From Ursus arctos (taxonomy: Eukaryota > Chordata > Mammalia > Carnivora > Ursidae): DNA of 64,000 bases. Position 1 is the first letter of the stretch. Every line of letters starts with the position of its first letter. Made by a program: the position numbers and the translations under genes. Positions 11,693 through 26,600 of this stretch are shown here, in pieces. A model generated the notes under the pieces. The model made no database searches and was not told the DNA's origin. It was given only the letters and a program-made list of their open reading frames with translations. The stretch covers positions 61,801,944-61,865,943 of the forward strand of contig NW_026623067.1 in the NCBI RefSeq assembly GCF_023065955.2, written 5' to 3'.

Positions 11693-14600
11693 CTGAAGAA
11701 AAAAAAGAGGGGCCTTTTATCATGATGTGGGTAGGGGAAAGGAGACGGCACATATTCAAATAGGTTTAAAATAATTGTTTTCTCAGTAATTTCTTACAGG
11801 GTCCCTACTGCCAAAAACCCAAAGCCAAGCATTCTGAAAAATCAATAAGCTGCCCAGCACCATGCTTACCACGAGCAGGTGATTTTAGTGTACTGTTAGA
11901 ACAGAACAAGGAAGTCTATTTTACTTATGAGTCTGGATAATGGATATATGTGAATAATTCTCCATTAATATATATTTGGGAATCATTCATTTGATATTCA
12001 ACATTTCACCATGCATAGGGCCATTTAAAATAAACCACTGTATTTTTAAAACATATTAAGAAAAGGTACTTTTCTCAAAGAGCTTGAAATTTTAATTCCT
12101 CATATGTGAAAATGATTATCCAAGAAGTTAGGTAATTTTATGGACATTATAAAACTCATATCATTTCAAAAATTCAAGCATGCATGTTAAGATACTCAAA
12201 TTCAATCTCTAATGATGGTGATGACATGTAACAAAATCACATGACAGGCAGGCGCAACACCACACTCTCTCTTTTTAGATTTTTTAATGTTCAGAACTTT
12301 AGATACTTCTTTTTGCTTTAGAATAGAGGAAACTTGAGGTCTAAGGCTCCATTACTAAATTCCAAGACATGAAGAATCTACTAATTACATGGAATTAAAA
12401 GCAAAACTAGCCTTTTAAGCACTGCAATTGACTGAAAAGCCGTTGGAGGCACAATGAACTTCTGTCAATCCTGCTAATTCATTCTGCACGCACAGTTGAG
12501 CCCCAGAGACATGAAGGAAGAGGACGGTACCCTCCTAGGCCTCCATTTTCCACATGGAGCATGTTCCACACATTTGGGGGGGGGAGGGGGTTTGATTGCA
12601 GGGATGACTGGAGAAAAACAAAGTTGCCGCACATGAGCTTTTGAAAACACTAACAAGTGTAGAGCAGGTCTGTGACCTGCTGTGACCCCACTTTGCAGGG
12701 CCAATCCCCTTTCCCCTTTCTGTATGACACGTGTCTGAATCTGAGCCATCTGCCTCAATTTGCGCAACATCTTCAGCCACAATGGCACCCAGTTAGCCCT
12801 GACAACAGCTCACAATACATAAAAATAAAACTGCCGCGCTGACAGCACGCTGCGGACTATTCAAGAGCAAACCAACTGGTCAGTGTCTCATGTCTGACAA
12901 TTAGCATGGGCCTTGCGCAGAGCCCGCGGTGTCCTCAGGGATCTGTTTAATTACCATCAACATAAAAGAGGGAGTTTATCAGGAGACACTCAGAAAAACT
13001 TCACTCCCAACTTAATTAAAATATTAGCCACTTAAGCAGGAAGCAGATTCTCTTTAAATGAAAAGTAATTTCTTTTTTGAAATTTAAAAAAATGACATCA
13101 AGATCTTTTAACACATTCAATTCTTTTTTTCTGAAACCTAACGAGCCATTTTTGACCTAAACAGAATCATGAAAATCAGTTTCCCAACGATAATTAGAAT
13201 AATGACTCAAAAGCAAAACAAATACACTAATTTTACGTAACTGAAAATATTATCAACACTTTTAGGTTGCACCTTAAAATGTGAGCTGGGGGACTGTTGA
13301 TAAGGTATGTTAGAAGCCTTCCTGTCATTTATTTGTGTATTTTCTACAAACATGGAAAGCTACTCTCGCCAAATACACTGAAGACTGGTAAGGAGTCCAA
13401 CAGAGCAGTTCTTCTACTTGAGAGAAGCAACTATAAGTAACCAGTTTAGGAAGAGAAATCATACCAGTGTTTTTAAAGAGATTTTATAAAGCTCTCATAC
13501 TATACACATCTGTGTGCTCTTCAGAGGTCCACACAAGACATAAGGAACTGCACACCGAATTCCATCTTTTAGAGAACACAAGTATCACCAGCCCCCAAAG
13601 GACCTTCTTTCCTACCACCCCTTACAAGTTTATGCATTTCTTTTTTTTTTTTTTAAGATTTTATTTATTTATTTGACAGAGATAGAGACAGCCAGCGAGA
13701 AAGGGAACACAAGTAGGGGGAGTGGGAGGGGTAGAAGCAGGCTCATAGCAGAGGAGCCTGATGTGGGGCTCGATCCCAGGACTCTGGGATCACGCCCTGA
13801 GCCGAAGGCAGACGCCCAACGACTGAGCCACCCAGGCGCCCCTATGCATTTCTTTTGTCCACATTTTTGAGGTGGTTCTGCTTCACAGGAGAATCCTGTT
13901 TCTGTATTTCTGTTAAACCATGTCTGTCTGTCTGTTAAATCAAATGATACTAGGTGGCTCCTACTCATTTATGTAACTTTTCCCCCCACAGATCTGGTCA
14001 TCATCAAATCTTCATTCAACACATATTTCAACAGAGGTCCCTATTTCTGACAGGGTTATAATTATGTAAACAATAGTCTTATTAGTCCCTTTATTTACTT
14101 AACACTTGTGTCTTGGGACTGCAGAGAAGGAGATTATATCTGAATAGGGACACAAAAGCACTTGAATTTCAGGGTTGCACAGCCCCAAGGCACATTTTAT
14201 CTCTTTTCTATTTAAAACTTAGAGTCAATGGTACAATAATATAAACTCAAAGGAGACAAACGTCAATTCTGACGTCAGTATGTTTACACAGATTAAAATT
14301 AGTGTCTTATACATGTTTTTGAAACCCTATTACCACAAAGTTCTCAATACTGTAAAGAATAGGGGCATGAAAGAAAAGAGGTCTTTGCTTATACTACGGT
14401 GGAAACATGCTAAGCAAATCATCCTAGCAATAAAATCTCTTAGCTGGTGTAAAAGCTACTGCCTTTTTACTAGGTCTCTGTTCTAGTGGGCACAAATGGC
14501 GGAAGCAATGCTTTAAAGCAGAAGACTAGAAGATCAGATGTTCTGACATTCTCATTTCACAGTTCAAAAAGGATGTATTTAATTGGAACACAGCATGATT

Positions 14601-17600
14601 ACACTGGTTTGTTTTGGTCCATGAAAAAGCAAAGCCACCCCCTCCCCCCAATTTATTAATCATTTAATGCCCGGACAGGCTATGCTTTAAAAATACACTG
14701 GAAGACAGTTATGGAAAGAGTGCCAGTTAATACATAACACATAGCTAGCTTTGGGATATAAGCAACATTGATTATAAAGACAGCTTGGGTCACACACTTC
14801 TATGCTAAATTTAATGGCTGACATCAGAACCTCTGTACTTGACCTCAAACGAAGATGAACACTGTGACCAAACTTTTTCAGAAGGCATGTGAAGTTTTTG
14901 GATCACGGGAATCATAATTGCAGCTGCTGTTTTAAGTGCTTTGTGTAGTGGGCACCCATTTGATTCTACGAGGCAGATCACTTTATAGATAAGGGAACTG
15001 AGGCCCACAGAAGTTGAGAAACTTGCTCATGGGCACACGGCTAGTGAATGGTTGAGCAGGAATTTGAGCCCAAGTATTGTGATTCTGGATTATACACATT
15101 CTCAAATATGCAAAATGCACTGATAAATTAAGGTTTTTCTTATTTACTCAATATGCATATAATCTATTATTGTTCCAAAAACTGTTAAGACGGAAGATTT
15201 TTCCCTTCAAAATTGTGTACTTGAATTTGTACCATTATGGAATTCAAAGCATCCTGACTTGGTGCTTTGTCATAATAACTTTTTAATTTCTGCCTTTAAA
15301 GATTTAAAAAATTTTAAACATCTCCCACCTCCTACTCCCTCAAAAGACACAACGGCAATGAAAAATATAAAACCTTCTTGAATGGAGCTATAACACGGGG
15401 AGGGACTCCTAGGAGGCCAACCAACCTCGAATACCAGTAACACCACAAATGAGAACAAATAAGAGGATGACAGTTAAAGATGTATTGCCTATGTATGACG
15501 GGCTCCATGTTATTAAAAGGATACCATCTAGGTATTTTTCGTAATTTTTCATTTTCATTCCACCACCAAGCACTTGCTGTCTGTAATCACCAACTGAGAA
15601 GGTAAAACTGTTTAGATATATCTGTATTTCGTTTCATTACATGCCTTTTTGTCTGTTATCTCTAGCAATTGACATTTAATCTTTCAAGCTTCTAAGAATT
15701 CTTAAAGAAAAAAGACAAAATAAACTGCTTGCCAAACCTAAATGAAGATACCACTTTTCAAAAAAAGTTAATTTATGTTAACTACTGACAGAATTATGAA
15801 AAAAGCTCAGATAACAACAACAAATTTGTATAAATTTATTATCTACAATAACGGCCTTATTCCCTCATGCACTTAAACCACACTTTTTTTTTTTTTTTTT
15901 AAAGATTTATGAGGAGCTGGCTATGGACCATAAATGTTCTTTGTCAGAAGGAAAAGAAATCCTACAACTCAACTGTTTGAACAACTGCAATTGTTAACAG
16001 GACAACATGAATTAAAAAGTATTTATCTGTGAGACTGCATCACTCTCCAGGGTATTCACAAACATAAAAATTTTTAAGTAGAATCATATTTGCTACATTT
16101 AATGCAACAGCTCTAAGACATGCTTTTTCTTCTCTTGGATAGTCTTCCTGGTTTCTGATTTTTCTATTCTGAGTTCAATTTTCTCGTGTTTTCTGTTCTA
16201 CTGGTTACCAGAAGCTGTGACAATGGCCCACTCAAGCTAAAACTTTTTTTCCCCCCTACTCTGTACATGAAGCCTTCAATTACTGCCTGCTGAAGCAGAC
16301 AGAATCCTATTAGTAAGAAAGACGATCACAAGATGCAGTGCCCTGCCCTAGCTGTATAAAAATAATTAGTCCAAAGTTGACAAATGTGTAATGAAGTCGC
16401 ACAATCATTATATGTAAGAAATACGGGTTTGAATAAGCCTCCTAACATCAAATACCAAAGCATGATGATCTGGAGCACTGTTCTCCAAAAAATTTAAAAT
16501 GATAAATCCTTATTACTTTGAGTTAATACAGAACATTTTAAACAGAGAATTGTAAGTTGTAAAAAAATTCCATTTTGTTGACTATAAAATTGTATTTTAA
16601 AGTTAAGCCCAACCTAACAGAATTAATACTGAGGAAAAAAATTACATGTGATTCAAGTTTAGGGAATATTCCAAAGCAATGTATTTTTCCCTATTATTTA
16701 AAAAAAAAATCAGCCAGCAATATTATAGTATTTTCCTTTAACAATCTGATGAGAAGATTTAAAAAAAAATGAGCTACCATCATAACTTAAGACTCTGTAT
16801 TCTGTTCTAATCTTTAAACATGGTATAAAAAATGATTTTCCATACTATCTTGTTAATGACGCATTCTCTTTCTTTATACAGGAAAGCTAAATAAATCCCT
16901 TAGTGTACTTTCTTAAAGAAGACATGAAATATTCCAGTTATTCCAAAGCATTTTTCGTTTGTCTATTTGGTGGGGGTGGGATGGGTTGGGCCTTAATAGA
17001 AAACCAAATAGTAAAACAAATAAATTCTTACCCCATTCTCTTTGATTCCTTATAAAACTGTTAACCCGGAGGAAAATCATCAAGAATACCTCTCCTTCAT
17101 TTCTACATGAAAACAGTTATATATATCCCTATCAGTAAAACTGTTACATTATAGAATATTACCGCACAACTGGTGGAATTAAAGAAAGCTTAAATAAAGA
17201 ATGTTTAAAGCAAAATCAGCTGTGTAGTTTGGTTATTTCTGAAATATCCAAATATGCTTTCTGTGTAAAAATTAACTGAGGTCCACATTTGTTTTTCAAT
17301 GAAATGCTGTTCACAGAGCCTGCAGAGATCAAAACAGCAGATAAAAAAGCAGTGCTGCCCTCTAGTGGACAATCTCCAACCTGAGCAAGAACTCTGATTT
17401 CTAAATAGGTTCCACAAATCTTTAGTCCCCTTTGAGATTCCAAATTTGTTATACAGGAGAAAAGACCAAAGCCTGATATCTTTATACTAATGACTGCTTA
17501 CAAAAAAATATTGTTTTAAGACAGCTGAAGTATGGTTACTGTAGTATCAGGGCTTAAAAATTAGGCCAAGACACTTGTTTTCTATTATGGTCCTTCAAAA

Positions 17601-20600
17601 TTACTTGCTATTTAAATATTTTACAGTTACTAGGGAAAAAGAAATAAAACAACAAACAAAAACAATAACACAAAGGTTGAGCAACCCAAGAACAGAAGAA
17701 AGGGAAATATCAAAGACCCCACCAAGAAGTGACTACACCATTCATGTTTGTAACCCTAGCACTAAGAAAATCTGTCACAAGTCTTCAAAAAATATTGAAT
17801 GAAGGACTTGCACAGCACAGACATCTTATGATGGAAATGGTAGTACATACCAGTATTTCTCCTATTAATAACCATTAAACACATATGTCATAACAGTGAT
17901 TTACTGGATGAGCTGAAGGCCTAGAAATGAAACATGTTGTTCTTTACATGTACTTCAATTGAATAAAAAGATTTTTGATTTTAAACCTAAAACAAACTGT
18001 CTTTAAATATGTTAGTAAATTAGAAAGTTGACTGCCGGGTTGCCATGGATACACTGTTCTACCCACAGCACCAGATTTCCCTAATACTTAAGGACCTAAG
18101 TAACAATAGTAAAACAACATTCATTCTATTAAGACTGTAATTATTCACAAGCTGCAACGTATTCAAAATTTGCAAATTCGAAAAGTGACACAGTAAACAA
18201 GATCCAAACACAGATTAAGATACACGGGGCAGGGAAAGGACTGTAAGTATTGAATACAAGTTAATAATGAGAACTGTTTTGGGTCTTATTGAATAAGCTA
18301 AGAGCTAAAACAGAATCATGGCAGAGACAAGGCTTTTTGTTTTCACTCAAATTATCACATTTTTCCCCTCACAGGGTCAATTTGTTATTCATGAAAGGGC
18401 AAGATGAGTAGATAGTATGACAACTCTTTTTAACAACAACACTGTTATTGAATGTCAGAATTCCAGAAACTGGGTTAAAATGTGAAATGGTTGGGACTGC
18501 TGAAAGACAAACTTTTACTTGTAGTCTGAGACTGTTTCAAAGATAGACTGTATGTAATACACTAATATAATTAACAATATACTCTTGCTGGAGCACAATG
18601 GCATGGCTATAAGAAAAAATCGAGTCAAACATCTCATCTGTTAGCATCTCTTAATAACTAATCTGTAAAAAGGAAGTGCATAAACAGGAAAAATATACTT
18701 TAACATGTGTCATGTAGCTGTCATTAACTCTTGATAATACAAGGTAGCCTCAAACTGTAAACCCTGGAACATTATTGGCCTTATAACCGCTTGGACCACT
18801 GGCTAAAACGCAGATTCCTGGGCTTACCCCAGATGTACCAAATCTGAGTCCCCGGGTGTAGGTCCCAGGAATCTGAGTTTTACACAACCCTCCACAGAAT
18901 TCTTTTGTACAGAAAAACCTTAAAGATTTTGGAGCTGCAGATTTTTAGCTTTCTGCTTTTTGCTCACAGTGTATTAGTACCTTTATGAGAGGACAAGCAA
19001 TGTATGGTTTCTACATTGTTGAATACAAACCTCGGTCATAAACCCTTACCTGATTTCTTTTTCAGAGGAACATAAGAAATTTTTCCTGGCCCTGGATGTA
19101 CCTAAGATTCCCATTACTAGTCTCTCTAATTCTCTTTCCCTAAACACACTAAATATTGACATCTACCCTTTGCAGTACATTCATATACTGGTTTACTACT
19201 GTTCACTATGCCCCTTGTATATGCTTTATTTATATATTAGCTTATTAGTACCGTCTTAATATGCTTTAATACTTCTACAACACATAGAATCTCACATGTT
19301 TAAATATCAATATCTAACACAGAACATGAAGATATTCAGCTCCATAGTTAATAAATGTTTTGATGACTTTTTAAATTCTCATTTCTGTATTACCCCTTAT
19401 CATGTGGTAGCTGTAATATGGAAAATAGCAGGTTGCCATAATGACTGTAAGTCTGTAGATCTCAATGGGGATGGTTTTGTTCTCAAAGAGCAGCCTTTTT
19501 AATCACCAAGCAAATACCAGAGAAATGAAAGTAAAGTTGTCTTTCAGTAGTATACTGGTTGGCTTTCTGAGACTACTGATCATTTAGAAAATCAAAACTA
19601 AATGTCATGTAACCTAACAGTAGATATGCATTCTCACTGATCTTGAAAAGCAGTTAATTACATAAGAAATGCTCCTGGTTTTTAAAATGAATTCCATAAA
19701 ACGTGTGCTCCTTTAACTGACTTTTTCTTAATGGAGGCCATTCTCTGTTGATATGTAGGAACCATTTTCTGCTATGTACTCAATTAAAACGTCGCCTTTA
19801 CACTATTATACACTTCTGCACATTAATGAAGATTCCCTTTTTCTTAGATAATTCTTATATTAACCATTTTTTAACTTGGCATTTAGTGTAAAAACTATTC
19901 AAATTTTAAGAGTAGTGGGAATAAATTATTCCAAAATTAAGGCAGTGGAAACTTTATTCATTGAATGGTCAGAAAGAATACTCTGATGCTTATTGAAAAG
20001 TCCTCTCAGAAATAAAACACCCTGAAATATTAAACAGAACATAGGCCAGCCAAGAATAATTTGTTGTACTGAAATTTGTAATATCTTAAAATACTAATAT
20101 TCAAAATGCTTTTCACACTTGTTTTTTTTTTAAGTAATCTTAAATCAGTTACCATTAATAAATACAAGAATGGCTTTGGTCCTAGTCTTCATCAACTCAA
20201 AAAGCAACTGTCACAGAAGAATAAAGGAGTTACTCAAAAAACTTACAGGGATTTCAATTTTGTTATTGGCAATTAAATAACATATAAGTTTAGATATATA
20301 AACTCATTAATTCCAGAGGATAATATGATACTGAACACTACAGCTAACAACATGAATACAACTCAATAAAGTGGTAAACTGTTCATTTCTGTTATTATAA
20401 TGTAAACAGTAATTACTATTTCATTTTAAATAACATTAAGAAAGGCACTGGTACAGATTTTACTAACAATTGTTCATTTTTGTTTTAATTGTTACCGAAT
20501 ATAAAAGAATGGCAAAAAAATGTTACATATGTAGGATGATAATTTTTAGTAATTTCTATATGAAATATACAAGTAACTCTAGGTGTTTATTACCTGGAAG

Positions 20601-23600
20601 CTTTCTGAAATTTAGAACATTAATATAGCCATACTTTAACTATGAGAGCAAATGCAAACATTTTCAATTATATATCATGAGACTTGTGAGGCAAATTAAA
20701 ACAGCACAACTTAATCTTAATTGTAGATAGGCATGTTTTTCACTTTTGACTCCGTAGTAACTTGGGCTCCTCCCTTAAGTTACAGAGCCAAACACCAGGC
20801 TGCTGATCATACAGCTGGATTACAGAAGTGTCAAGACATTGCAGATGTGTATAAGGACCATAAACATTAAGTCTGAGGGCAATCTCTGCATTCCAAAGCC
20901 AAATATAAACAGTTCTTAGTTGTGTGTCTTCCCTGCATTAGTATAGATAATTGAGAATTGACTATAATTTAATCACTTGAACAGGCATTAAATTCCAAAC
21001 CACCAAGACAAGTTACAGGCAATCACTCTAATAAAAATTACACAACTGTGCTAAGTGTCTTTCTTAGTCTATTTCCCAATAAGAAGGTAGATTTAATATT
21101 ATTTGGCTTTGAGAAGGTAATTTAGCTGTTTTCTTCTAAGAAACAAGAATCTGGAAAGCTGCCACTGCTTTCAGAAACGTTAACCTACATATTAAAACAA
21201 AAAATAAATTAGAAGTTCCAACATAAACAAGGGCTACCATATGTCTTTCTGTACATCACAGAAGTACACGACTGAAGTATTGCTGGATACTAGATGTGTC
21301 AGGTAAAATTTCATATTGTATAAGCTAAAAGTTACAGTTGACATATGATATTTTGGTGTTTTAGAAATTTCAATAATTCAAAGTATCCATAAATAAAACA
21401 AAGAACTTCCGCTACAGAAAATCACCCAGGAAAGTAAAAAGAAGTATTTAAAGCAGAAAACAAAGCAGGAAAACTCAGAACGAAAATATTTTCATTGAAA
21501 AGCCTTCTGTTCACTTTTTCCCCTACTGAACAACATTAACTGATAAGTTGTAGTTGCATGGTGGTACCAGAATGATGACCTAATATCCATTTTATTATTT
21601 TATCATCACCCTATGTGAGATAGATAGTTTTTGTCAAAAATTAAGAAATGGAAGCATCAGACCTCTTAAATAACAGCTTAACTAAGGACCTTTCTCTAAA
21701 AACAAAACAAAATAAAAAAAAAATAGGGTAAATTTGTTTTTTGATTAGCACATGCAGTTTTCACTCTGTCACAATTAGTAGATGATTTTAGGCAACTTCA
21801 AATAATGGCAGATCAAGACTTGAACTCAGCTCTTCTGAGGCCAAGACCAATGTTCTTCCACAGATAAGACAGAATTTCAATACCCCTTCTTTTCCTTGAC
21901 ACCCCTCTCTAAACAGATGAAGATCTTAAAGTCCACAAGAAGTTATAACCTGTCTCAAATTACCAAGCCCAATAATAGCAGAGATAAATCTAAAACTCAG
22001 ATCAACTGTAACACTCTTTATAAGAGGGTTCTCTTATCCTTGTATTAGTTTGAAAACATTTTTTTTAAGATTTTATTTTTAAGTAATCTCTACACCCAAT
22101 GTAGGGCTCAAACTTAAACAACTCTGAGCTCAAGAGTTGCATGCTCTACCAACTGAGCCAGCCAGGCACCCATCCAAAAAAAAAAAAAAAAAAAATTCAG
22201 AAAAATTTTTTAAGGTCTGAAGGCATTTTTAAAAATTTTAAATTTATTTTCCATATACATGGATAAAGGCAGAAGTATGCCATTGGCAGTGGAATGGCAG
22301 AGGAATTAAAGATGGAATTAATGAATTCCTTTAAGCTCACAGAGGACTAAGTAACAACTGCATGTTTGTTTAAGGGGATCATTTTTGTCTTCACTTTCAT
22401 TTCAAGCTGCTGGCAAACATAAGATCACAAAGAGGCAACCATATTAATCACATTTTCTGCTACCTTTAAGGACAAATGACTTGGATCTCATGCTTTAAAT
22501 GCTCAGTGGTGAAGATATATCTGGTCTGAGAAACAGAAGCTGCATTTGGCCCCACACTGGTCTTCTAGTAGCTCCTTATTACTGGGAGCAGTCTCAAGGG
22601 ACCACTGTAAAAAGGAACTCTGTATATGGTATTCAAACTTCCTCCATTTCAAGTAAAAAAGTCCAACTGCACTGCTTTATTATAGAACAGTTCTTCCTGG
22701 AAATCCACTGAATCTAGTGAAATAGGATAAATTTTCAACCATATCTCATAAAAGGTACCTTTACAAATCACCAAGCTATTATAAAATACAAGTACACTGT
22801 CTGTCCTTCAGGACAGTTCATCCCAGTGTACTAAGGATTACATGAAATAGGGAAGAGAGCCTTAACACAAACCAATCAATCAAATATCTCATCAAAAACA
22901 AAGGGAGGGGGGCAGATATAGGTTTCAGGGTTATTGTTTTCAAGGAAAACTGTGAAGTGAAGATTATATATTTATACATATCTATTATACATACATACAC
23001 ACAAGTTATCTCCACATCATGCGTTGGTGAACCTACCTGTGTATATTATCTTGGCCCGAAGGGACTACACCTACATTGGCTACATTTACAACCTTCTGAA
23101 GGATCACAGAGGGAGTGAAATTCTGTGGTGCAGCAATGATTACAGTAGAAGTTTCATTCATTCCTGTTAGCATTCCTGTAAGAGCAAAAGAAGGCTCCCT
23201 TTTACTAATTTCTTTATGAAAATTACATTAAAACAATTTCAAGTTCATAGCCAAAAATTAAAAACTTAAAAAAACCCTACTCCAGGATATAATTTTCAAG
23301 ATAATTATCATAGAATTAAAATAATTGCAAATGTTATAAAAATGTTAAAATCCTTATTGTGTAGGAAAACACGTAAAGATGCAGTGTAATATAATTTTTA
23401 ATAAATCCGATTTTCAATACTGTAAGATAAAAATGTAGAATCACAAAGACTCTATTCAATTTCAGTCCCTTTAAAATATACTCAATTAATTTGGACGATG
23501 TCAACTATTTATGCTTTTATTTTTATTTTTTTAAAGATTTATTTATTTATTTGACAGAGAGACAGAGAGAGAGAGAGGCAGGGAGAGGGAACACAAACAG

Positions 23601-26600
23601 GGGGAGTGGGAGAGGGAGAAGCAGGCTTCCCGCTGAGTGGGGAGGCCAATGTGGGGCTCAATCCCAGAACGCTGGGATCATGACCTGAGCCGAAGGCAGA
23701 CACTTAACGGCTGAGCCACCCAGGCGCCCCTATGCTTTTATTTTTTAAGAATTTATTTTCCTCTCCTTTTCATTCAGAGATCTCCCTCACCAAATGCTGC
23801 CTAAGAACAAATCAAAGTGATTCTGGAATAACTAACAACATTGCCTGATGAATGGCCTCAACTGATGGATCAAAGTTATCTTAGCAATGGCTTAAAGTCA
23901 CTGAACAGTTATGGGGTTCTAAAATACACGCACGTATCTAAGTAGCTATATTATATTTATACCTAAATATAATAGTATTTGCATAGTGAACAGAACCTAG
24001 TGAGTAGAATAAAAACACCAACCGAAATTTCTGAAGCAAAACATTTGGAAACAAAGGGAAAAATGTGAATGGAAAACCTTTTATTCCAGAGACATTTAAA
24101 AGAAATATTTAAGAAAAAAAAAGTTAAGCAAAATCAGGAACAAAAACCATACGGTTAACATACGACATGCCATTAGTATCAGAATTTCATGTAAAGATGT
24201 TTAGTGAACAAATTCAATAACATGCCAAACACCTGGAACAAAAAATGAAATTTAGTACCGAGGTTAAAAAAACCCAAAATAATTATAATAAATGCCATCT
24301 ACCTGGATCTGTGATGTAAGTCATTGACATCTAATGGTATCTAGTAAAAATGATTATCTTTTGAGACATTTGATATGTGCATAAAAGCTTACAAAATTTA
24401 TGAAAATGGTAAAATTCGATTTTATGTTCAAAAGGCCCTGAACCTTCAGGGCTATGTACTTAATTTGGTTATTTATTGCAAATGCAACCTGAAATTTAAA
24501 AGAACCCCTATGATTAGCAGCATAGAGATTCGAAAGCCCAACACTGTAAAAAGACTTACCTAGCTTTTAACAAAGAGCAGGTTTTACTAACCACTTTCAA
24601 ACTCAGGGACACTATGTTCTGTCTTAGACTGTTTAACTTCAATATTAGGCAAAAGCTTTAAAAACTACACAAGCAGTCAGACACTGCTTTTAAGTAAAGC
24701 ACAGTGGCTGCTGACATAACACTGCTGAGAGATGTGTGTACTCATTTAGGATTTAAACCTTCTCCATTAAGCTCTATTGAAGAGCAACTGCTGAATAAAT
24801 GAATGCAACTATGTTTATGTTAAAAGCCTGTTTCCCGCAGCATGTAATTAAAGGAAATGTTGTACAAAGCCAGTACTTTTGTCAAGCTCCTGTAAATGGA
24901 AAGATGGATAGCACTCAGAGAAGTGAATGCATTGCTTCATATTTAACCTTAACACTCTTGTCATTAATGGTTTGTCTAACTTGGTCTATAAAAGACAAGG
25001 TACTGCTCCATTGAAGTAAAATTTAAAAAATCAACTAAACCATGCTTTTCAGAACAGAAGATTCATTATCGTCAGCTAATGTATTGGCATAAAGCAAAGT
25101 AACATCCTATCAAGTAAGGCACACATTCAATCTGCCTTCCCACCCCCCTTTATTTTTAACTCATGCTGTTTTATTGTTATAGGCAATTTGTACCACTCAG
25201 CATGACAGTGTAAACTGAATCAAGATTAATTTACATGCAAAAGAACACTTAGGAGAGCAGCATGGTAAGCAAATGTATTGTCTCGATTGCTGAGGTGGAA
25301 AAAGAACCTGGAAAGAAAAAAAGGTGCTCTAATTAAGGGGCATCAAATATGATTGCTTGTGGTAGTTAAGGGCCAGAAAATAGTAAATGTCTGACCATTT
25401 AAAGAATTAGCATCTTGCTAGCTAGGAAACCATAAGATGGATGCATAAATCATAATAAAATTAAGTAAACATTCTAGGTTTCTTAAACCAGAGATTTTTC
25501 TAAATGAAAATATATCAGGAATTCTCAAATTAACGAGAAAGAAAAATATGCCAAGGTATCATTAAAAGTTTCTCCCACAAAAAAAAACAAAACAACAACA
25601 ACAAAAAAACAAAAAAACAGACTTTAGATACCATATAGGCTGCTCACACATCATAAAGGTAAAGTTACCAGGAAAATACTTTGAAATTGTCAGACTATAG
25701 AATTTGTTGCTTCATTAGAATTTATCTAAATTTTGGAGAGGCAGGGGGACAGAGTACTTAATTTAGCCTATCAGCTGTACTTAACTGCTAAAACGTAAAT
25801 CAAATAATATAAGAAAAAATTAAAAATTTTCTCTAAGTTAAAGATTTCTAATTTAACATAAGAAAATGAGTAATAGGAGGCAGTCTGGAATAAACAGTTG
25901 GCTTACATCTCTTATAATAATTAAAACTGCCTTAAGAAACCAAATTTTTTTGAGAGGATCTCATGTTATTTACAGTACCAAAATCATTCCATAGCTAGAT
26001 CATTAACTAATTCTGCAATGCTCAAAACTCAATGAAAAAAATTTGGCTTCTGGTTTAAAGGTCTTAATATGAATATTATAGGTAACTTCAGTATCTTGGA
26101 AAAACCAGTCTTTCTTTTAGCACTTTGACCACCAACCTTATAAACATGCATGTTTAGCCATGGAACTCTAAATGCAGCATCCAAGAAAAAAATAAATAGA
26201 TCAGGCTGCATAACAGAAATAAAACCCTTTTCATTTTAAAATAGGTTAATATGCACAACGTGTTAGATGCACTCTTATTTAATACTGTACAAACTTTTAA
26301 TTATGTACATCTTTAGTGTAAAAATAGAACAATATTCCTCATCTTTATGATTTTTCCAGTTAAATCCTAATTAATGCATTTAATGCATTTCTTAAGCCTT
26401 AAAATACATGTCCTGTGACATGAGGTATTAAGTATCTAAGTTCATTTTATTTAAAGTAGAAAAATTATGTAATGTATGCATGCAATGACACACACAGGTG
26501 CTTTTTAAATTTATTGGTATTTTACCATCCAGAAGTTTGAACTGATAAAATCTGAGGAAACGGATGTTTAAGATTTTCAGTTAGTGAGTCCTTTCTAGGT

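Larger units (their letters stand above)
11693..23036 (-). other. AP3B1: Last AP3B1 intron (11.3 kb)
   Basis: This phase 2 intron (GTAGGT ... TTCTTCAG) is mostly unique AT-rich DNA. It holds CAN-SINEs at 13645-13842 and 22058-22173, MIR fossils near 14940-15075 and 21590-22020, a MER5-like element at 18795-18905, a G-rich tract at 12576-12590, a T17 tract at 15884-15900 followed by a possible CAN-SINE tail remnant, and a CTCF-type motif. I see no further exon. Confidence 0.85.
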
